DNA of 64,000 nucleotides, taken from the NCBI GenBank assembly GCA_022432975.1, contig CM039509.1:24955432-25019431 (forward strand), in the 5' to 3' direction. The notes under the pieces are model-generated. The model was not told the DNA's origin. It saw only the letters and a program-made list of their open reading frames with translations, and did no database searches. The translations under genes and the position numbers were made by a program. Shown in pieces: positions 1 through 12,117 of the stretch. Origin of the DNA: Begonia masoniana (lineage: Eukaryota; Streptophyta; Magnoliopsida; Cucurbitales; Begoniaceae). Numbering within the stretch: the first letter of the stretch is position 1; each line of letters begins with the position of its first letter.

Positions 1-1
1 A

Positions 2-1456
2 CTTGCCGATTTGACCATTCAACCGACGGTTTTAGAAAAGATCAAAGAAGCACAACATAAGGACTCAGAGGAGAATAGCAGTATGGTGAACAAGGTGAAG
101 GACACCACCCCCGAGTTTAGTCTTTCCAAGGATGGGATTCTGAAGTTTAGAAATAGATGGTATGTCCCTAATGATGAAGGATTACGTAAGCTAATCTTGG
201 CTGAGGCGCATTCGTCTCCCTTTTCTGTGCATCCTGGAAGCACCAAGATGTATCGAGACCTGAAGTCACTCTATTGGTGGCCAAACTTAAAGAGAGATGT
301 TGCTAAGTATGTAGAGTTGTGTTTGGTTTGCCAACAAGTTAAAGCTGAGCACCAACGTCTAGGAGGTACCCTTCAGCCTCTACCTATTCCCGAGTGGAAG
401 TGGGAACATATAGCTATGGATTTTTTTGTAGGATTACCTAAGACAACTAAGGGACATGATAGTATTTGGGTTGTAATTGATAGACTGACGAAATAAGCTC
501 ATTTCTTACCAGTAAGGACAACCTACTCGATGGACTGGCTTGCTGATCTTTATGTACAAGAAGTTATTAGGTTGCATGGAATCCCTGCATCTATTGTCTC
601 TGATCGCGATCCTAGATTCACCTCGAGGTTTTGGCAAAGCTTACAGGGCATATTAGGTACAAAGTTGTCTTTCAGCACTGCTTTCCACCCACAGACAGAT
701 GGTCAATCAGAAAGGGCTATCCAAATACTTGAGGATATGTTGAGGGCTTGTGTGCTAGAGTTCCAGACATCTTGGAGCAAATACCTACCCTTGGTTGAGT
801 TCTCTTACAACAATAATTACCAGTCCACCATAGGTATGGCACCTTGTGAGGCGTTGTATGGTAGGAAATGTAGATCACCTCTATATTGGGATGAAGTTGG
901 TGAAGCAAAACTCATAGGTCCCAAGATGTTGTAGCAGATGTCAGACAAGATTGCCACTATTAAGAGGAGGATGATTACTGCACAAAGCCGATAAAAAAGT
1001 TATGCAGACCAAAGGAGGAGAGATCTTGAATTTGATGTTGGTGATGAAGTTTTCCTGAAGGTTTCACCATTTAAAGGAGTACTAAGATTTGGCAGGAGGG
1101 GAAAGCTTAATCCACGATTTATTGGACCATTCCCTGTTTTGGCTAGAATCGATAGCACAGCTTACAGACTGCAGTTGCCTCCATCATTGGATAAAGTTCA
1201 TAATGTTTTCCATGTGTCAATGTTAAGGAAATGTATACGGGACCCTACACAAGTTGTTAAACCAGTGGATTTTGAGATTGAGCCGACACTGACATATGAA
1301 GAGAAGCCAGTGCCGATATTGGAATCCGCAGTTAAGACTCTGAGGAACAAGGAGATTCCGTTGGTCAAGGTCTTATGGAAGAATCATGGCATTGAAGAAG
1401 CATCCTGGGAGCGACGACAGGACATGTTAGACAAGTATCCAGAATTATTTGTTTGA
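2..1456 (+). pseudogene. Ty3/gypsy (Tekay/Del-like) polyprotein, integrase to chromodomain
   Basis: This is the C-terminal part of a chromovirus polyprotein, open from the window edge. It would integrate retrotransposon cDNA, and its C-terminal chromodomain-like tail would steer site choice. In order I read the H2C2 zinc-binding segment ([11 protein letters not shown], ending CLVCQQ, about 190-350), the integrase core with catalytic Asp in MDFF (about 415), Asp in SDRDPRF (about 600) and the Glu region after FHPQTDGQSERA (about 690-740), then the C-terminal domain with GRRGKLNPRFIGPF and the chromodomain-like end VLWKNHGIEEASWE (about 1365-1410). Three in-frame stops break it, at 494-496, 932-934 and 992-994, with no frame change, so it is young but dead. 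The natural stop is 1454-1456. The polypurine tract and LTR follow directly. Confidence 0.93.
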
Positions 1457-1484
1457 TCAATTTTCGGGGACGAAAATTTTGTTT

Positions 1485-1497
1485 AAGGAGGGGTGGA
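1485..1497 (+). other. Polypurine tract before 3' LTR
   Basis: A purine-rich stretch (aaggaggggtgga) sits directly before TGTAACACCC, after the gaggacgaaaatttt-type linker usual in Tekay elements. It would prime plus-strand DNA synthesis. Confidence 0.85.
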
Positions 1498-1657
1498 TGT
1501 AACACCCGAGTTAACGGCCAGGTGATTTTCCTAACTGTATTAACAGTCATGAATATTTAATCTTTGCAGTTTAGGACTTATACCAAGAATAATTAATTTC
1601 ATGTGGATTTAAACTAGGTTGGGTGGCAAATTTGTAATAATGGAGGGTGATGACCAT

Positions 1658-1665
1658 TATATAAA
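1658..1665 (+). promoter_or_regulatory. TATA box of LTR A
   Basis: TATATAAA lies 160 bp into the LTR, the expected place for the U3 promoter. A pyrimidine-rich leader-like stretch follows at 1680-1800. Confidence 0.6.
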
Positions 1666-2143
1666 GAAAAAGAAAATGTTTTAAACCTCACTTGAACCAC
1701 TGTAGCCGACACCTTCCTTTTCGGCGATTTCTTCCCTCCCAAGCTCTTGCTCTCTGCTTCCGGCATACTCTCTTCGACAATCGGTTTCTCTGCCACTACT
1801 CGACTACTCTGTGCCCGAGGTATGCATTAGTCAATGTAGCTATCTGTTAGCTTGTTAGCCCTGTTTTCTACTCGGCATTGGAGTTTTGGATTCTCCAAGG
1901 GCCGACTAATAATAACAACATTTGGAATCTGTGAGTGGGAATGCTTTTATCAAATCGATTCTGGACATTTAGAACAACCACCCCTGAGTTATCGATAATA
2001 GAATCTGTCTGTTCTGGGATTTGGATTTCAAACTGCACAGGGTATTAGACTAAGGATTCGGGAATAACTTTAGCTATTAAATCTTAGGATAACTTGAGAA
2101 CTATTAGGATTTTGTTTTAACTACTGCAATGTAAATGTTTTAG

Positions 2144-2189
2144 GTGAAGAAGTTTGAAGAGAAAGAAGCTCAAGTGCTAAGTAGACCAG
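2144..2189 (+). other. Putative leader microexon in LTR A
   Basis: A 46-nt segment is framed by TGTTTTAG before it and GTAAGTGAATG after it, a near-ideal acceptor and donor. The same arrangement at the same relative place occurs in the LTRs at 9875-12336, 14247-21468 and 26222-28533. Splicing is inferred. Confidence 0.45.
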
Positions 2190-2665
2190 GTAAGTGAATG
2201 TATTAAGATTTCCAGCTAATAGAGCCCTACATCGTGGAAGTACTAGGTTGAGATGTTTAATGTTTACCTTATGATAATGAGCTTGACTGCACTTGAAGGA
2301 TTTATGTATGTTGCGAGTTATATTATTTGATGACCTGCTAGTGAATGTGAAGTTGTCTGCTCTGGTATGATCCTTGTCATAGTTTGATGAGTTAAAAGTT
2401 CTCATGTTCATGCATCATGAATGTTTCTCAAGCATAAGAAAATGTTTTAACGCATGTTTTCCATGAACAAGATATGTATGTATATATGTATATATATAAG
2501 ATTTATGCAACGTGGATTAAGTGAGGGTTGGGGCGGTTCGGCGTATGTCACAGTCCAAAGAAGGACGTATTGAATACGACCCGCAGTAGGGAACAAGATC
2601 AAACTCACTGTCGAACCCCCTTTACCTGCACAAATCCTCTCTTGATCCACACAACCTAAACAAAG

Positions 2666-4489
2666 AATATGATCAAAGACTATGAATGATGAATATGATC
2701 AATGACTATGAATGATGAATATGATCAATGACTATGAATGATGAATATGATCAATGACTATGAATGATGAATATGATCCATGACTATGAATGATGAATAT
2801 GATCAATGACTATGAATGATGAATATGATCAATGACTATGAATGATGAATATGATCAATGACTATGAATGATGAATATGATCAATGACTATGAATGATGA
2901 ATATGATCAATGACTATGAATGATGAATATGATCAATGACTATGAATGATGAATATGATCAATGACTATGAATGATGAATATGATCAATGACTATGAATG
3001 ATGAATATGATCAATGACTATGAATGATGAATATGATCAATGACTATGAATGATGAATATGATCAATGACTATGAATGATGAATATGATCAATGACTATG
3101 AATGATGAATATGATCAATGACTATGAATGATGAATATGATCAATGACTATGAATGATGAATATGATCAATGACTATGAATGATGAATATGATCAATGAC
3201 TATGAATGATGAATATGATCAATGACTATGAATGATGAATATGATCAATGACTATGAATGATGAATATGATCAATGACTATGAATGATGAATATGATCAA
3301 TGACTATGAATGATGAATATGATCAATGACTATGAATGATGAATATGATCAATGACTATGAATGATGAATATGATCAATGACTATGAATGATGAATATGA
3401 TCAATGACTATGAATGATGAATATGATCAATGACTATGAATGATGAATATGATCAATGACTATGAATGATGAATATGATCAATGACTATGAATGATGAAT
3501 ATGATCAATGACTATGAATGATGAATATGATCAATGACTATGAATGATGAATATGATCAATGACTATGAATGATGAATATGATCAATGACTATGAATGAT
3601 GAATATGATCAATGACTATGAATGATGAATATGATCAATGACTATGAATGATGAATATGATCAATGACTATGAATGATGAATATGATCAATGACTATGAA
3701 TGATGAATATGATCAATGACTATGAATGATGAATATGATCAATGACTATGAATGATGAATATGATCAATGACTATGAATGATGAATATGATCAATGACTA
3801 TGAATGATGAATATGATCAATGACTATGAATGATGAATATGATCAATGACTATGAATGATGAATATGATCAATGACTATGAATGATGAATATGATCAATG
3901 ACTATGAATGATGAATATGATCAATGACTATGAATGATGAATATGATCAATGACTATGAATGATGAATATGATCAATGACTATGAATGATGAATATGATC
4001 AATGACTATGAATGATGAATATGATCAATGACTATGAATGATGAATATGATCAATGACTATGAATGATGAATATGATCAATGACTATGAATGATGAATAT
4101 GATCAATGACTATGAATGATGAATATGATCAATGACTATGAATGATGAATATGATCAATGACTATGAATGATGAATATGATCAATGACTATGAATGATGA
4201 ATATGATCAATGACTATGAATGATGAATATGATCAATGACTATGAATGATGAATATGATCAATGACTATGAATGATGAATATGATCAATGACTATGAATG
4301 ATGAATATGATCAATGACTATGAATGATGAATATGATCAATGACTATGAATGATGAATATGATCAATGACTATGAATGATGAATATGATCAATGACTATG
4401 AATGATGAATATGATCAATGACTATGAATGATGAATATGATCAATGACTATGAATGATGAATATGATCAATGACTATGAATGATGAATA
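2666..4489 (+). repeat. 26-bp minisatellite, about 70 copies
   Basis: Head-to-tail copies of aatatgatcaatgactatga followed by atgatg fill 1.82 kb. By eye nearly all copies are identical; the first has AAAG for AATG, and one near 2775 reads GATCCATG. Because 26 is not a multiple of 3 and the unit has TGA/TAA, no reading frame stays open. The array is inside the LTR, downstream of the microexon. Such homogeneity means recent slippage or unequal exchange, or an assembly artefact in copy number. Confidence 0.95.
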
Positions 4490-4905
4490 GCGGACGGAAG
4501 ATGTAGTATTTAAGGCCATCGGATGATGAAAGTGCTATTTTGTCATCTAGCGATCGGCAGATGTAGTGTTAAAAAAGTCATCGGATGATGAGAGTGTTAT
4601 TTTGTCGTCTAGTGATCGGCAGATGTAGGTGTAAAAAGTCACCGGATGATGAGAATGTATTTGTCGTTTAATGACTAGGTCATGTTTTAATTATTCACGT
4701 GAGATGCACATGACCACCGGATGATGTACTCTTATTTCATCGGATGATGTAGAGAGCTTCTCCACCGGATGGTATAGACACGGTTTTGTCGTCTAGTGAC
4801 CGGTAGATGTGGTTCATTCTTCTATCGGTAGATGCAGTCTATAACTTAAAGTTTTCCTTTCACTAGCCGATACACATTGTACTGCCCACCGGCAGATATG
4901 TAATG
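4490..4905 (+). repeat. Degenerate ~60-bp tandem repeats, LTR A
   Basis: About three clear units of 59-62 bp share ATCGGATGATG, TTTTGTCGTCTAG and GATCGGCAGATGTAG; weaker copies run to about 4900. The array abuts the 26-bp minisatellite and looks older, since the units differ. Confidence 0.75.
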
Positions 4906-5107
4906 TTTTTCCGCATCGCATATGACATTCTTGAGTTAAATTCTGTTTTCAAAAAAAAAAAAGAAATACACTACTTAATAATGAATGCAGTGTGGAGTAA
5001 TGCAGGATTCCATGGTATTTTAAGAAAGATCCGCATATGTGACGATCCTTTTGGGGTTGTTATAATTCCTACCCTTTTAACCCGGCCTTACATTACAAGC
5101 TTTTAAA

Positions 5108-5529
5108 GACCTATTGACTTTTGTTTTGATTTATGAGTATTTGCTAGTAGTTGGATAGTGGGCAAAGCTGATGAAAGATTAGAGTGACTGGAGCGAACCT
5201 GAGTGAACAGAGAATGATGCCCTTACCTGTAGCTACATTAGTTGAACCAACAATTAGAAGAGAATGAGAATGAACGCACACACACACGAAGATTTCTAAG
5301 TGAGTGAATTTCAATGCGCTAACATGAATTAATTCTTTTGCAAGGTGTTAACTTGGTGTTTTAGTATGGATCTATTTCAAGCTGAGACAAATTATCGAAA
5401 ATCTTGATTAAGATTGCTTTACCATTGTTATATTTTATTGAGCAAATTTTAAATTGAGATTATATATATTTGTGTTAACTGACCTGCATTTTGTTCGCTT
5501 GAGGACAAGCTTTTATTCAAGTTTGGGGG
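5108..5529 (+). mobile_element. 3' internal end of a Tat/Athila-like element
   Basis: Non-coding DNA ending in CTTGAGGACAAGC and a purine tract (caagtttggggg, about 5519-5529) before an LTR start, the usual 3' end of Tat/Athila elements. Part of it (about 5200-5430) is similar to the reverse complement of 53700-53910, including GCTACATTAGTTGA and the acacacac run, which ties both pieces to one family. Nothing further upstream of this element is present; its left edge is a truncation. Confidence 0.75.
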
Positions 5530-7084
5530 TGTGATAAGTGTGTATTCTACACACTTATTTATACTTTTTTATACTTGATTTGATAAGTTTTTCTCAAGTG
5601 TTTGAAGAAATTTGATGAATTTTGTGCAAGTGTGCAGAAATTTTAATTAGAACAGGAATTAGCTATTACTAAAGAATTTGAAGAGAAAAGGAAAGAAGAA
5701 ACAAACAGAAGCTGAAAAGAAGAAGCAGAAGAAAACGAGAACCAGTAGAAGACAGAAGACAAGCAGCGATCGATAGACACCATATCTTGTAATCAATCGC
5801 TGAAGACCATGGATTTTAGAAACAAAAGAATGAGCGATCGATCTCCATGCATGCCAGCAATCGATCGCTAAGCAGCAAGAAGAATAAGCGATCTCCAAAC
5901 AATTACAAAAAGCAGCGATCGATCTCTACATATGCCAGCGATCGATCGCTACTCATGCCCACAAATAAAAGAAAACAGCGATCGATCTCCGAAGAGATGC
6001 AGCGATCAATCGCTACATATGCCAGCAAAGAAAAGAGATGCAGCGATCGATCTCTACACATGTCAGCGATCAATCGCTTATCAATCTACAAATTTGGAAA
6101 GATGATTTATTTTAATCTCTGTCGTTAACTTGAGGAAAGAATTAATCAGAGCCGTTGATTAAGTTTAAAGACAACATTAAAAACCTAACGAGGCAGTGCC
6201 TTTAGGTGATTCTGAATTTGGCAGATTAAGAGGCGGCGACAGAGAGCAACACCGAGGCGATTTTCTGCAAGGAGGGGCGATCAGGCTATTTTCATAATAG
6301 TTTTATTTTCTTTTTACTTCCACTGTTTCATTATGCAACTCTTTAGTATTATTATTGCTTATTTATCTTTTAACATGAACTAAACTTCCAGTTCTAGGGT
6401 TTCGACGTAACTTTGCTATGATTATTTATTTTTCTTAATTCGGGTTCTTAATTTTCTGTTCCTTTTCTGTGTTGAGTAATTTATTCTTAACGTAATACTT
6501 AGGTTTGCTTGATCACCAAAACTAAGAATTTTAGGGTTAATTCGGGATGCGAGAGCGGAGAATTTAACCGTGCACTGAATAACTTGCCTTAAAAAGGATC
6601 CTAGGCTAGAGATAGTTAGGGCGTTTGAGTGGTAATATAATTTCTTACTCTTAATGTATTCAATTAATTCTCAGGATTAGAGACCGAGAGGTGATAATTC
6701 ATTAATTGAATAAGTTTGTCTTTGCTCGAGAGAGATTGATGAATATTTTTGTGAAATTGCCATCAACACGAAGGAATAAGATTTAGTTACTTGAATTAGG
6801 TTTAATAAATAGGATTAGCTAAGTGAAATCGGAACCCTGGATTTTCTCATCATATAATCTTACTCTTTTACATTCAAATCTTTTATCTAAATTGTTGTTT
6901 GATTTTTATTTGAATTATTTTAGTTTAAAATTCAAAAACCAATTATTATTTCTTTTCAAATTAAACTGAAAATTAGATATTTAATATTTAACATAATTAT
7001 TCCTCGTGGGATCGACACTCGTACTTATACACACTTTATTACTTTTGCGACACGTGCACTTGCGTATCACGATTTTTCGCAACA
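5530..7084 (+). mobile_element. 3' LTR of Tat/Athila-like element
   Basis: The LTR starts TGTGATAAGTG after the purine tract and ends TTTTTCGCAACA; the reverse complement of this end (TGTTGC) also starts the LTR at 52517. It begins with a perfect hairpin (arms 5534-5544 and 5548-5558) and carries a cluster of GATCGAT palindromes (5765-6080). The usual closing segment (gtgggatcgacactcgtact, then cacgtgcacttgcg) is at 7010-7065. It interrupts the RNase H part of the minus-strand gypsy pol, which resumes at 7085. Confidence 0.85.
5765..6080 (+). repeat. Cluster of GCGATCGATCGC-type palindromes
   Basis: Ten or eleven copies of AGCGATCGATCTC, AGCGATCGATCGCT or AGCGATCAATCGCT lie in about 315 bp, several joined by TACATATGCCAGC. 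AGCGATCGATCGCT is a perfect palindrome. Confidence 0.85.
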
Positions 7085-8700
7085 CCTAGAAGCATAAGCA
7101 ATAACTTTCCCGCTCTGCATCAATACACACCCAAACCGATCCTTGATGCGTCGCAATAAATATTGAACCTCTCACCCTCCACCGGTAGCACTAGTACAGA
7201 AGCTGAGGTCAACTTCTGCTTCAGAGTCTAAAAGCTGCTCTCACAATCAGACCAACAGTACTTCGCATTATTCCTGGTCAAACGAGTCATTGGGGCTGCA
7301 ATCTAGGAGAATCCCTGAATAAATCTCCGATAATAGCCTGCTAATTCAAGAAAACTACGGATCTCACTTGCACTGGTCGGTCGAGGCCACTCCTGCACCG
7401 CATGAACCTTCACCGGGTCCACAGGAATGCCATCACAGGAGATGACATGCCCCAAGAAATTAACTCTATCCAGCCAAAACTCACACTTAGAGAACTTGGC
7501 ATATAACTGGTGCTGTTTCAAAGCAGACAGCACAATTCTCAAGTGTTCGTTGTGCTCCTCTTTGGTCCGCAAATAAATCAAAATATCATCAATAAACACT
7601 ATCACGAACCTGTCCAAATACTTCTTAAACACCCGGTTCATCATATCCATAAAAGCTGCCGGGGCATTGGTCAATTCAAAAGACATAACCAAAAACTCAT
7701 AGTGCCCATATCTCGTCCTGAAAGCTGTCTTCGGTACATCTTCCTCCCGTACCTTCAGCTGATAATAGCCGGACCTCAAATCAATCTTAGAAAATACTCG
7801 TGCACCATGAAGCTAATCAAACAAGTCGTCTATCCTCGGCAATGGATATATGTTCTCCACTGTCAGCTTATTCAGCTCCTTGTAATCGATGCACATACGT
7901 AGGGATCCATTCTTTTCCTTCACAAACAACACCGGTGCGCCCCATGGCGAAAAGCTAGGGCGTATAAAGCCCTTAACCGTCCACTCCTCCAACTGCACTT
8001 TCAACTCTTTCAGCTCAGTAGGCACCAATCTATACGGGTTCTTACACACCGGTTCAGCCCCTGGGTACACATCGATGACGAACTCAATATCTCTATCAGG
8101 GGGCAAATCTGGTAAGTCCTCAAGAAACACCTCCAGAACATCCTGTCCATCTCTAATGCTAGCCAGAAAACCCAAACATCCATCTCATAATAACTGGCGG
8201 GCTCTCAGTGAAGATACTATAGGTATCCTACTCAAACCTTTCCCGGCCCTGAATGAGTAACTTTCTCCATTTGAGGGTCAGAAACGAATCTCTCGAGTCC
8301 TGCAGTCTATCGAGGCATGATGTCTGAATAGCCAATCCATATCCAAAATGACCTTATACTCCTTCATGTGGAGTATGATAAAATCGGCATACAGCTATCG
8401 CCCTCCCACAGTCACTATATCCCTCACACCATCTGATCTAAAAACAAACGCTCCCCTGATGGCAACGTTACCTCGTAAAATCGATCTGCAGGACAAAACT
8501 CCCAGTTAGCCTTAACCACAAAGGTTGCAGACAGAAACAAATGTGTAGCACCCGTATCAATCAAGGTATAAGCTGCAACTCCGAGAATAAAAATGCTACC
8601 TGAAATGACGAACGGCTGGGCAACATCATCTGGCTCAATAAGGGAGAAAACCTAAGGTACTGATCTCACTGGGGCTCTACTCAAGGTCGGGCACTGTTTG
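7085..8700 (-). pseudogene. Tekay-like gypsy pol: protease, reverse transcriptase, partial RNase H
   Basis: Minus-strand pol of the element whose 5' LTR is at 9875-12336. Reading leftward: a protease-like segment with the active-site motif DTGATHLF near 8560, then RT in two open blocks (8175-7813 and 7779-7303) separated by a stop, with [20 protein letters not shown], the catalytic FIDDILIY (about 7590) and the thumb motif LGHVIS. A broken RNase H start (7302-7085) follows, ending in IAYASR where the Tat-like LTR cuts in at 7084. No integrase remains on this side. Stops and shifts between protease and RT make it non-functional. Confidence 0.9.
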
Positions 8701-9720
8701 GTAAAATGGCCTACCTTAGCATCGATCTGTCTTCAGACACTCTCTCGCAAAATGGCCAACCTCATTACACTTGAAGCATCTGTTAGAATCTACTCGGCAC
8801 TTGCCAGAATTGGTCCTCTTACACTTAGGGTATAGCGGCACAGTACGTGACTCCTGAGGCCGTTTACTGCTCCCCTGGCTCTCACTGGGCCTCTTGAGGT
8901 GTGCCCCTCGACGACTGAAGCACTAACCCCTGGAAAGGACGTCGCGGCTGCTCCCTAGGCTGATCTCTATAACTATGAAGCTTCATGCTAGCTTCCTCAA
9001 TATCCAGTGCCTTGGCAACCACCTTGTCATAAGCCACATCCTGTGTTTCCGCTATTCTTACACCCATATATATCTCCGGCTTCAGCCCCTGAACAAACTG
9101 GTGCACCTTGTTCTCGTTTAGGCTCACTAGGTGACTGACAAATCTCGACAAGGCTTCAAACTGCCGTACATAATCCGCCACTGTACCCGTCTGCTTCAAC
9201 TGAGTAAACTCGACCATCTTCATGGTTTTGACCGAGTGGCTGAAGTATTTGCTGAGGAACACTGCCCGAAACTCCTCCCACGTCATCTTACTCACGTCGG
9301 CGGTGGCCTTCACTATGTCCCACCAGAATCGGGTGTCCCCTGCCAAGTGGAAAACTATAGTGGAGACCATGTCCCGATCATCCTCCTTGGCATAACCCAT
9401 AATGTCTTCCATCCTTCGAATCCACTCCTCAGCAATGAGTGGGTCCAAAGATGATCCGTCAAAGACTGGGGGCTGCAACGTGTGAATTTTGTCCCCCTCA
9501 CGGCCCGCCGCAACAGCGCTCCTGATCCTCCCTACTTAAAAATTGCTCTAACTGCTGGGAGTGGAGCTCTAATTGCTGAGACTGGCAGGTGACCAACTCT
9601 GTCAGCTGCCTGATAGCGTCGTCTCTCCCGTCAGTCTCTCTTTTTGGCTGTCCCCTAGTCTTAGCCTGGTCATCTACCTCCCTCCAAGATCGTCCCTGCC
9701 CTCTGCACTCTTCCGGCATA
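8701..9720 (-). pseudogene. Tekay-like gypsy gag
   Basis: Capsid-like gag of the same element. The 198-residue block 9478-8882 has the Retrotrans_gag layout (AEEWIRRMEDIM, FWWD, TWEEFRAVFLSKYF, GTVADYVRQFEALSRF). A preceding block, 9719-9498, is in another frame and has a Gln-rich QSQQLELHSQQLEQ stretch that may be a short coiled coil. A cysteine-bearing nucleocapsid region seems to lie at 8870-8720 but is broken by stops. At least one frameshift (about 9480-9500) separates the blocks. Confidence 0.88.
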
Positions 9721-9858
9721 TCTCTTTATCCCTGAACCATTTAACACTATCGTAAATAAAAATATACGAGGGTTCTAAGAAATACTTACAGTTGGCGGAG
9801 CGCTCCCAAGCAGCGGCTGACGGTGTTAGGTAATCCACTGAACGACGTCGACCCCATG

Positions 9859-9870
9859 GCTCCAATACAA
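9859..9870 (-). other. Degenerate primer-binding site
   Basis: On the minus strand, four bases after the LTR end, ttgtattggagc matches 9 of 12 bases of the initiator-Met primer site TGGTATCAGAGC that is perfect at 29833-29844. Confidence 0.6.
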
Positions 9871-10690
9871 TAACTGTAACGCCCCGAGTCTCCATGACCC
9901 GGTTCGCTACAGGGACTACTCTGAGCTGAACTACTCTCGCAGTGTCTACCATCTTGTTCACTTACACTACTAATGCAATGAATCTATTTTAAGTAAACGA
10001 ACACAGCAGAAATAAAGCTAAGTCTCCCGAAGACTTCACTTGTCTCACACCTAGTTTCCTTAACTCATTAAGTTCTCCTAATCCCATGCTTTAGGTACCA
10101 CGACGTCCTCCCCGAAAATTTTGGCAGATTAACGCCTAAAAATGGCACCCCAAAATGCTAGGTATCTGCATACAAATAATCCCCAACCAATCTAGAATAT
10201 TCCTACCCAACTATCCAACATACGAAATCTCCAAATAGCAGTAAAGAGGGAAACTAAAGTACTATCATCATATCAACAAGAAAGACTGTACTACCGGCCC
10301 AAAATGAAGAGAATCCACAGTATAGGGTGACACATCACCCTTAACTATGACTATATACAATGAATACACAATGCTCCCACAAAAAAAAGGTCCTACTCTC
10401 TGTCAACACCGTGCCATGGCTCCTCTTGGGTCAGGTCGCCCTAACACTGCCATCAACTGGGGCCCTGGTCGCACGTCACCAACTGCCATCTACTCCTGGT
10501 CAGGCTCTCGGTACTAACTCTCCTTCTCCACAGTATCTACACCACAGAACACACACTGTAAGCTCAAAGCTTAGAAAGTAGAATGCTGAAAAATAAACAT
10601 GAAGTATGAAAACTAGTTATGCAATCCTAAAACATGCACGTCTCTATACACGTTGTCATCACCTTACCGCATCGCATCAACGTGGTTTGG

Positions 10691-11043
10691 AATGCAACCG
10701 CACCAGGAAGTTGGTCTGTACACCGCATTATTTACTGGCACGTCGCCGCCGTCCTGGTTCCTCCAGGAACGGGGCCCTTGAGTCACACCCAAACCCCCTG
10801 TCCCGACTCGGAATGCAACCGCCCGAGACAGTCGGTCGATACACCGCGCTGCCATCGGCACGTCGCCACCGCTCCATCTCGTCCCGAATGCGAGGCCCAT
10901 AAGTCACATTCCAGCCACTATCTCGACTCAAAATGCAACTGCCCGGGACAGTTGGTCGATACACCGCGCTCCCATCGGCACGTCGCCACAGCTCCAGCTC
11001 GTCCCGAAAGCGAGGCCCACAAGTCACACTCCAGCCCACTGTC
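10691..11043 (-). repeat. 120-bp tandem repeat, three units
   Basis: Units start at aatgcaac (10691, 10812, 10932) and share ggcacgtcgcc and acagtcggtcgatacaccg. Two related units lie at about 19620-19860 in the other orientation. They are GC-rich compared with the rest of the LTR. Confidence 0.8.
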
Positions 11044-11285
11044 GCCTGTCCACACCGTACCTCATATCCTCTACTATCCCGAGCTTAAAAACATGCTCAA
11101 AACATTTTGCGTAGCTTTTAAAACATGATGCATGCTAACCATAACGTACTCACAATGACTGCACTCACACATCACATCGCACACAGACTACTCCTGATAT
11201 GCAGTCGACTCACAACATGCAAACGACTGTGGTGTAGGTCCCTTCTGGGTGACTCTCAGGCATTCCCTCCCACACTACTAGTTAC

Positions 11286-11332
11286 CTGGAGTCCTAGCTC
11301 GCTCGGGTTTGGCACATCACATACGGCTTCAC
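11286..11332 (-). other. Putative leader microexon in LTR B
   Basis: On the minus strand 47 nt lie between TTTATTAG and GTAACTAG, starting GTGAAGCC and ending CTCCAG. Position and size match the microexons in the other LTRs. Confidence 0.4.
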
Positions 11333-12078
11333 CTAATAAAATTCAAAATCCTCGTTTGTACTTAGACTTAAACTCGCCAATTCATTCTAAAACTAACATT
11401 TCTAACTTAAGCCAACTCATATCTAACTAAACGGGTCACTAACTTGGTTCGGTTAAAAATTGACTTGAAACTTTGGATGCGCATAACTTTCACGTCGGTT
11501 ATCGGAATCGAACGATTTCAGCGACCACGTACTCCCCTAATAACTTACCAGGAGAGAATTTAAAACAAATAACCGTAGCTAGGTCAAAACTCCCAAAAAT
11601 AGAACCGATTTTAAAGCTCAAATTTCCCCTTTTTCGATTTCCTAACAAAACTCACTCAATTCCTTACTTATCTATCACATTCTAACCCATTAAGCATAAT
11701 TTAACAAAATCTGAAGTTTCCAATTCAGAAACCCGAATCACAGCACACTCTCCTCTTGGCTTTCTCCCTGAAAACAGGGGTACCTCAGCCCACCGATGAT
11801 CACCCATCACACACCTCTAATTCTCCATATTTTCATCACAAAACAATAAGAAAAATCTACCAAACACGCTTCATCATTCAGACCACACACCAACCGATCA
11901 ACAGAGAGGAAACAGGGAGAAGAAGCTCACCTGTTTTCTTCCAAATTTGTGCACGAAATTGAAGATGAAGAGAGAGGGTCCACTTTGCCGGAGCTTGCTC
12001 GTCGGAATGGTGGCCGAAATCGCAGGGTTGCAGCAGGAAAAATGTCAGGCTCTCTCTCTCGCTGGGAACTCGAGCTAC

Positions 12079-12117
12079 AAAAACTGAATGGCTTATTCGC
12101 GAAGCCATTCAGTTTTT
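12079..12117 (-). other. Perfect stem-loop in LTR B leader
   Basis: Arms of 16 bp (AAAAACTGAATGGCTT and its exact complement) enclose a 7-nt loop. A stem with the same GAATGGCT core but changed flanking pairs is at 26391-26426. Confidence 0.7.

Larger units (their letters stand above)
1498..5092 (+). mobile_element. 3' LTR of Tekay-like gypsy element (LTR A)
   Basis: The LTR opens with TGTAACACCC immediately after the polypurine tract. It has a TATA box at 1658-1665, a GT donor-like site at 1820, an AG/GT-framed 46-nt microexon at 2144-2189, then the 26-bp array and degenerate ~60-bp repeats. The right end is uncertain: I place it at cccggccttaca (5092), because other LTRs here end in gttaca. 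No primer-binding site follows, which fits a 3' LTR abutting a different (Tat-like) element. At about 3.6 kb it is long, half of it array. Confidence 0.7.

Noticed and set aside
5847..6128. 93-codon plus-strand ORF
   Set aside because: Its repetitive Ser/Arg/Asn content comes from the GATCGAT palindrome cluster in the Tat-like LTR.
10360..11962. Chain of plus-strand ORFs (60-164 codons)
   Set aside because: They are antisense to LTR B and owe their openness to its GC-rich 120-bp repeats.
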